Shown here one piece after another: positions 59,676-64,000 of a stretch of 64,000 nucleotides of DNA; the first letter of the stretch is position 1; each line of letters begins with the position of its first letter. The translations under genes were made by a program, and so were the position numbers. A model generated the notes under the pieces. It searched no databases and was not told where the DNA came from. It saw only the letters and a program-made list of their open reading frames with translations. Source of the DNA: a candidate division LCP-89 bacterium B3_LCP (GTDB lineage Bacteria; Electryoneota; B3-LCP); contig NJBN01000001.1 in the NCBI GenBank assembly GCA_005223185.1, positions 248,001-312,000 of the forward strand, written 5' to 3'.

Positions 59676-62036
59676 ATGTCACTTAGCCGAAAAAAAATAG
59701 CAGTCAGCTTAAGCATAATCTTATTGATCGGGCTGGCTTTAGTACAGGGATGCGGTCAGATCACGGGCGAGTTCTCGGCAAACCAGCCGCCCATAGTGGA
59801 GATCGTCAACGTTCCTCCTGATGCTTCCGGTACGTCTGTTACCAAGCACCAGGGCATGCCTTTCTTGCTTGAGCCTCTAGGAAGCCCCACTACTATACTC
59901 TCCATGCAGGGGGCTGTTATGGATCCGGACTCTGCCATCAGGGTATATGATCTAATCCCCGATACTACCTTCACACCGACTGATACCGTCATTGTTTTCA
60001 ATGAAGAGTTGTTCGTGGAAGGTACTGATTACACTATGGATAGACCAACCGGGACACTCACGGCATTAGCTGGTGGAAGTATGGCAGCAGGAGAGACCTA
60101 TTATATCGATTTCTGTTTCAGCGTTGATAATTACTACGTCTTCTCTTACGCTCCCATCATTCACTGGTCGGGGTACGACCCTGACGGATTTGTGGATCAC
60201 TACAGCTTTGCGGACGTCACCGATACAACCTTCATCAACGAATTCGACAATGCATCCGATCAGAATGCCTACGCTGTCACCAACATCGCCGCTGATATGT
60301 GGATCGATACGACTGCTATGGAAGCGCGCATCTATCTATTAACCGCTGAAGGAGATACAACCGAACACCTGTTTTTCGTCAAGGCGACTGACAATTTAGG
60401 CGCCCAGAGCAATATGGACGTTAAGACGTTCTTCCGTTCCAATAATGCACCCTACAATCCCCAGATAAAACCTCTGGAAGCACCTGATGCTGATTACACC
60501 CAGCATTATTTCGTTGAAGATACTCTGTTCTGTCTTGATGATCTTGATCCTCCCTGGGATGGTATCTCTTTCAACTGGACGGCAGAGGATCCGGATGAGA
60601 AGGAATTAATTCAAATTCCATTGGAATATAGTTATTACCTGGTAAAAACACCGGGTGATACAATCTGGCAAAACGGAGCCAGCGATTCCGCCTGGTCCGA
60701 GACACAGCAGATTCAACTGTTTGGTCTGGAGACAGGTTCATATACCTTCTCCGTGTGGGTGCGCGATGACGGCTTTACAGTATCCGCAGAGCCAGCCATG
60801 ATCACATTCACGGCTGTACGTCCGACATTTGAACATCACATCCTGATTGTAGATGAAAGCATTCTGACCAGCCCGTCCTGGGGTTTTGAGCTGCCCCAAT
60901 CAAACATAGATGATCCCCTTAATTTCTATTTAGAATTACTTGGGGATATGGAGGGGCAATTGGATTATGATAACTATGTCATGGATGGCGTAGATGTGAG
61001 GGTGCTCAATAATCGTGATGCAATCGCCTTAGCGGGCTCTCCCATTCCATACTCTCTGATAGGGCAGTATAGATTAGTGCTCATGCTCGATGATGATCAT
61101 TCAGCTGCTGATGTTATCTATAGGGCTAATAGAAATACTGTTCTGGCGGATTACATGGATATTGGCGGCAGTGTTTGGATAGAGGGAAGATCGGTATTGG
61201 TAGGTTCATTCGGTTATTCGGATAGTCCTGAGGGAAATGACATTAATAGTTCAGGAACACAACCGAGAATCCTTGGTGACTATTTCCAATTACTTTTTGG
61301 ATTCGGTGCGAAAGCTGAAAAGACGTTTATTCTGCCTCCACCATTTCCACCACCGGATCAGGCCAATGAATTCACCGGGGCTGTTTCCACAATGGGCGGT
61401 TTACCGGATATTGAGATTGACACCAGTAAAACTAACGTGCTGGCGAATCCACCCGGTCAACCTGATGGGACGCTGATAGACATTGATTGGTTCACTATCA
61501 GCGACGAAGCACAATCCATATACATATACAATTCCATCACGGCGGATACGAATGCAACCAGTCAATACGTAAATGGAGATACTTCTGCCGTTCAGGAAAA
61601 TGCGACACCCGTTCAGTGCGTTGTTATGCCCCAGAACGATGGATTACTGGAAGTCTATCGTGTTGAGAATATCACCAAGGGGATAGTCGGCGAGGTTATC
61701 AGTTTCAATTCGACTTCAATTACAGTTTCGCAGCCATACGGCGCACCCTGGGATTCTACGGATTTCGTAGAGGTTGACTATAAATACGATCCTGTTTCCG
61801 AGTATCATTTAAAACCGGTTGCCTCACGCTATGAAAATCAGCAGAGGACTTTAGTAACTGTAGAATTGACCCCAGGTGTCTTCATCTCCACGTATCAATA
61901 TTCGCTGGGGTATCGCAATGCAATTTTCACCTTCCCACTGTACTTCATGGAGAATGAAAACGGAGAGGTGGAGGATGTATTTAGGGAAATGCTGAACTGG
62001 TTCTTCTATCCCACCATACACTGGATTATCAACTGA
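59676..62036 (+). CDS. Large lipoprotein of unknown function
   Basis: 786 residues. Lipobox VQGC has its cysteine at residue 26. Beta-rich segments include HWSGYDPDGFVDHYSF and FNWTAEDPDEKELIQIPLEYSYYL, Ig/fibronectin-like units in which a D-P-D-G phrase marks a turn. From about residue 390 (HHILIVDESILTS) a different alpha/beta domain runs to about 550, with VLMLDDDHSAADVIY and YMDIGGSVWIEGR, reminiscent of a glutamine-amidotransferase-like or ThuA-like fold but without clear catalytic residues. Last gene of the operon, followed by a terminator. Confidence 0.75.
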   Translation: MSLSRKKIAVSLSIILLIGLALVQGCGQITGEFSANQPPIVEIVNVPPDASGTSVTKHQGMPFLLEPLGSPTTILSMQGAVMDPDSAIRVYDLIPDTTFTPTDTVIVFNEELFVEGTDYTMDRPTGTLTALAGGSMAAGETYYIDFCFSVDNYYVFSYAPIIHWSGYDPDGFVDHYSFADVTDTTFINEFDNASDQNAYAVTNIAADMWIDTTAMEARIYLLTAEGDTTEHLFFVKATDNLGAQSNMDVKTFFRSNNAPYNPQIKPLEAPDADYTQHYFVEDTLFCLDDLDPPWDGISFNWTAEDPDEKELIQIPLEYSYYLVKTPGDTIWQNGASDSAWSETQQIQLFGLETGSYTFSVWVRDDGFTVSAEPAMITFTAVRPTFEHHILIVDESILTSPSWGFELPQSNIDDPLNFYLELLGDMEGQLDYDNYVMDGVDVRVLNNRDAIALAGSPIPYSLIGQYRLVLMLDDDHSAADVIYRANRNTVLADYMDIGGSVWIEGRSVLVGSFGYSDSPEGNDINSSGTQPRILGDYFQLLFGFGAKAEKTFILPPPFPPPDQANEFTGAVSTMGGLPDIEIDTSKTNVLANPPGQPDGTLIDIDWFTISDEAQSIYIYNSITADTNATSQYVNGDTSAVQENATPVQCVVMPQNDGLLEVYRVENITKGIVGEVISFNSTSITVSQPYGAPWDSTDFVEVDYKYDPVSEYHLKPVASRYENQQRTLVTVELTPGVFISTYQYSLGYRNAIFTFPLYFMENENGEVEDVFREMLNWFFYPTIHWIIN

Positions 62037-62056
62037 TTTTTGGAATAGAGAAGATG

Positions 62057-62085
62057 AAAAAGCCGGATCTTAAGTCCGGCTTTTT
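62057..62085. terminator. Bidirectional intrinsic terminator
   Basis: Perfect 11-bp stem AAAAAGCCGGA (62057-62067) / TCCGGCTTTTT (62075-62085) with a T-run on the + side and an A-run before it. It ends the seven-gene + operon and the convergent minus-strand gene that stops at 62086. Confidence 0.93.
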
Positions 62086-64000
62086 TTAGTCGAGCTGTCT
62101 TAACAGGTCTATGGCTGGTTTATAATCAGGGTATAAAAGAAGGGTTTTCTCAAGTTGTTCTTTCGTTTCGTCTAAGTATCCTAATTTCCCCAGAGCTAAG
62201 GCGAAGTTGTAGTGATATAGAGCCTGGTAAGGGTCCAGTTCGCAGGCAGCGTTGAAGTGGGCTGCGGCTCTCTCCGTTTCACCTGCTTGGGCTCCTTGCA
62301 GTCCGATTCTAAAATAGCATTGAGCTAAGTTGATTACCGCGTCAGTGTAGTCGGGTTTCAATTCGAGAGCACGTTCGTAATGAATTTTCGCTTCGCCCCA
62401 CTTATTCCGATCAGAGAGGATTGCGCCGATGTTGTTGTGGGTTCTTGCATCTAATGGGTTGATTTCCAGCTCTTTCCTGTACAGGCTGTCGGCTTCTTCA
62501 AGATCACCCATCCTGTAGGCGATAACCCCTAAATTGAGGTGAACCTGCCAATAGGTTGAGTCAGCGTTGAGTGCAGAATGGTATGATTTCCGGGCTTTAT
62601 CCAAATTGCCCTTTTCCAGGTGAGCGTTCCCCAAACTGAAATAAGAATGTGCGGAGTTCTCTCTTTCGATGCCTGCAAAGTTTGAGTTCACCAACAGGAA
62701 AGCCAGTATCAAGGCGATCAACGTTTTTCCCTTTTGCGCGCTCCAGAAAGTAGGTTTCGCCTGGAAAAGGAAGGCAACTACTATCGCACTGAATATGAGC
62801 AGAAAAGGTATCATGGGGAGGCGAAAGCGTGCGGTTACAAAGAACGCTATAACGCTCAAGCCGTAAACGGGCAGGATCGCCAAAAACCACCCCGGCAATA
62901 TTTTCTGGCGCCAGGTTATAATCCATCCAACCAGTCCCAACGGACCTATCACCCAGAACCCCAACATCCTCAATAGCGGCATGATCGGGGTTTCACCTTT
63001 AAAGAAATAGAGATCCCGGTTGTTGCTTACCTCCAGTCCATTCCCGAACGCGTACACCTTTTTAGCCATTAATTTCATCCAGGAAACGGGATTATCCCGT
63101 ATGAATTCCAGCCCTTTCTTATAATAAAAACTGCTCACTTCTGAGGGCTTCAGAATGCGACCTTCCGTTTCGTAGGCTAATCTCGAAGTCGCGGGTACAT
63201 CCCAGTTTGATCCCAAACCGGGGAAACTGGAATGCAGACCGTCAGCTTCAACGTTATTACCAATATAAAAGTTGATTCCTCCCTGGTAGGCAACTGGAAC
63301 AAAGTCACCGCCCTTTTGGACATTGTGCCAGGTTACCGGGATAATGGGAGTTAGACAGCCAACTATCAATATTAGAGAGCGCAACGCTCTTTTTTGCCAC
63401 CTAAAATATATGCGTGTGAAAAATATGCCATCAAGCATAAATATCGGCAGGAGAATCAGGGCACTGGGTCTGGTGATTGCAGCCAGACCCAAAATCAAGC
63501 CCGGGAAAAATGACCACCAAGAATTCATACTTCTTCTGGATAAAGCGTAAGTTAAACAAGCTGATAAAAACAGAAGCAGAAAGAGAGTTTCGACCAATAG
63601 TTCCCCGTCAAAATAGATAAGCAGGCCGTAGGCCGCAACGCCTAAACTGGACAAAACACAAATAGTTCTACTAAGCTTAAGCGACCGCGCCAGTATGTAG
63701 GTTATAACGGCGGTTCCGGTGCCCACGAATATTTGCACTATTCTGGCTGTTAGGTAACTACCTTCGCTGAAGTAGTAAACCAGAGCCAGAAAATAAGGAT
63801 AAAGGGGTGCGCGAAAGAATACTCCCTCATGTCCAATTCCCTGGCGGATGATTTCCCGAGCCCAGGCATCGTGGTATTCCGCATCGATTATGGGCGCATC
63901 GAAGAAGACTGTACTTTTTAGCTGGAGGATATATACCATTCGCAGCAAGAAGGCGATACCGGTAATTATGGTAATGTCTATCCAGATTGGTTTCTTGTCT
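62086..64000 (-). CDS. GT-C glycosyltransferase fused to TPR domain, 5' end outside window
   Basis: At least 637 residues; the frame stays open to the window edge, and the extra upstream codons encode the first transmembrane helix. The N-terminal 420 residues are polytopic: DAEYHDAWAREI in the first loop supplies the acidic motif of PMT/ArnT-like enzymes, and GHEGVFFRAPLYPYFLALVYY is another family phrase. The C-terminal 180 residues are about five TPR units (SYFSLGNAHLEKGNLDKARK, VHLNLGVIAYRMGDLEEADS, THNNIGAILSDRNKWGEAK). Such fusions resemble TMTC-type protein O-mannosyltransferases, where TPRs hold the acceptor protein. The acceptor here is unknown. Confidence 0.85.
   Translation of the reverse strand, partial: DKKPIWIDITIITGIAFLLRMVYILQLKSTVFFDAPIIDAEYHDAWAREIIRQGIGHEGVFFRAPLYPYFLALVYYFSEGSYLTARIVQIFVGTGTAVITYILARSLKLSRTICVLSSLGVAAYGLLIYFDGELLVETLFLLLFLSACLTYALSRRSMNSWWSFFPGLILGLAAITRPSALILLPIFMLDGIFFTRIYFRWQKRALRSLILIVGCLTPIIPVTWHNVQKGGDFVPVAYQGGINFYIGNNVEADGLHSSFPGLGSNWDVPATSRLAYETEGRILKPSEVSSFYYKKGLEFIRDNPVSWMKLMAKKVYAFGNGLEVSNNRDLYFFKGETPIMPLLRMLGFWVIGPLGLVGWIITWRQKILPGWFLAILPVYGLSVIAFFVTARFRLPMIPFLLIFSAIVVAFLFQAKPTFWSAQKGKTLIALILAFLLVNSNFAGIERENSAHSYFSLGNAHLEKGNLDKARKSYHSALNADSTYWQVHLNLGVIAYRMGDLEEADSLYRKELEINPLDARTHNNIGAILSDRNKWGEAKIHYERALELKPDYTDAVINLAQCYFRIGLQGAQAGETERAAAHFNAACELDPYQALYHYNFALALGKLGYLDETKEQLEKTLLLYPDYKPAIDLLRQLD

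Noticed and set aside
1-64000. tRNA, rRNA or CRISPR features
   Set aside because: No T-arm/anticodon pattern, rRNA stretch or regularly spaced repeat array was found on reading either strand.

Overview
The window reads as a chromosomal segment from an uncultured Gram-negative bacterium of the FCB superphylum or a nearby candidate phylum. The exact lineage cannot be fixed from sequence alone. The pointers are C-terminal YPNPFNP-type sorting tails (type IX secretion style) on three secreted proteins, a PorV/PorQ-like outer-membrane protein, a very large TonB-dependent receptor with an N-terminal carboxypeptidase-regulatory-like domain, many lipoproteins, and split B12-dependent methylmalonyl-CoA mutase genes. 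No rRNA, tRNA or CRISPR array was found.

Layout. (1) 1-8.2 kb, + strand: surface-sugar genes (end of an outer-membrane barrel, RmlA-like nucleotidyltransferase, UDP-glucose dehydrogenase, UDP-glucuronate decarboxylase, an Ig-like lipoprotein, mannose-1-P guanylyltransferase), then a small unknown protein, a Crp/Fnr regulator and the MeaB chaperone. (2) 8.2-22.2 kb, +: methylmalonyl-CoA mutase catalytic subunit, a visibly more AT-rich six-gene glycan-assembly block (three GT-C glycosyltransferases, a Wzy/ligase-like protein, an SGNH-domain membrane protein, a methyltransferase), then the separated B12-binding subunit, glutamine synthetase, an FmdE-domain protein and an ECF-type S component, closed by a bidirectional terminator. 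(3) 22.2-37.8 kb, mostly -: an outer-membrane protein, an LVIVD-propeller secreted protein, a DUF4397-like lipoprotein, methyltransferase and GT4 genes, a damaged pair of secreted-protein paralogues, and a four-gene operon (BACON-like lipoprotein, response regulator, GlpT-like transporter, P-loop protein). The gaps are packed with short palindromic repeats, several with the 5' GTAG signature of REP elements. (4) 37.8-44.7 kb: methyltransferase, orphan HlyD-type adaptor, Atg22-like MFS, response regulator, a secreted repeat protein, and a long non-coding gap holding a 50-codon ORF with a textbook sigma-54 promoter. (5) 44.7-62.0 kb, +: a seven-gene, 17-kb operon of TonB receptor, lipoproteins, beta-helix proteins with a sorting tail, and a PorV-like protein, which looks like one cell-surface uptake or secretion module. 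(6) 62.1-64 kb, -: a GT-C glycosyltransferase fused to TPRs.

Most notable: REP-type palindromes sit in frame inside the sorting domain of the LVIVD protein, and all three base changes between one of them and an intergenic copy keep the hairpin paired. A Y-shaped three-helix repeat occurs twice with compensatory changes. The mutase operon appears split by the glycan block, with an orphan Shine-Dalgarno left behind. A small acidic protein is preceded by a perfect TGGCAC-N5-TTGCT sigma-54 promoter. Seven vegetative promoters share the form TTGACT/A (or TTGCAA)-N17-TATATT-like.
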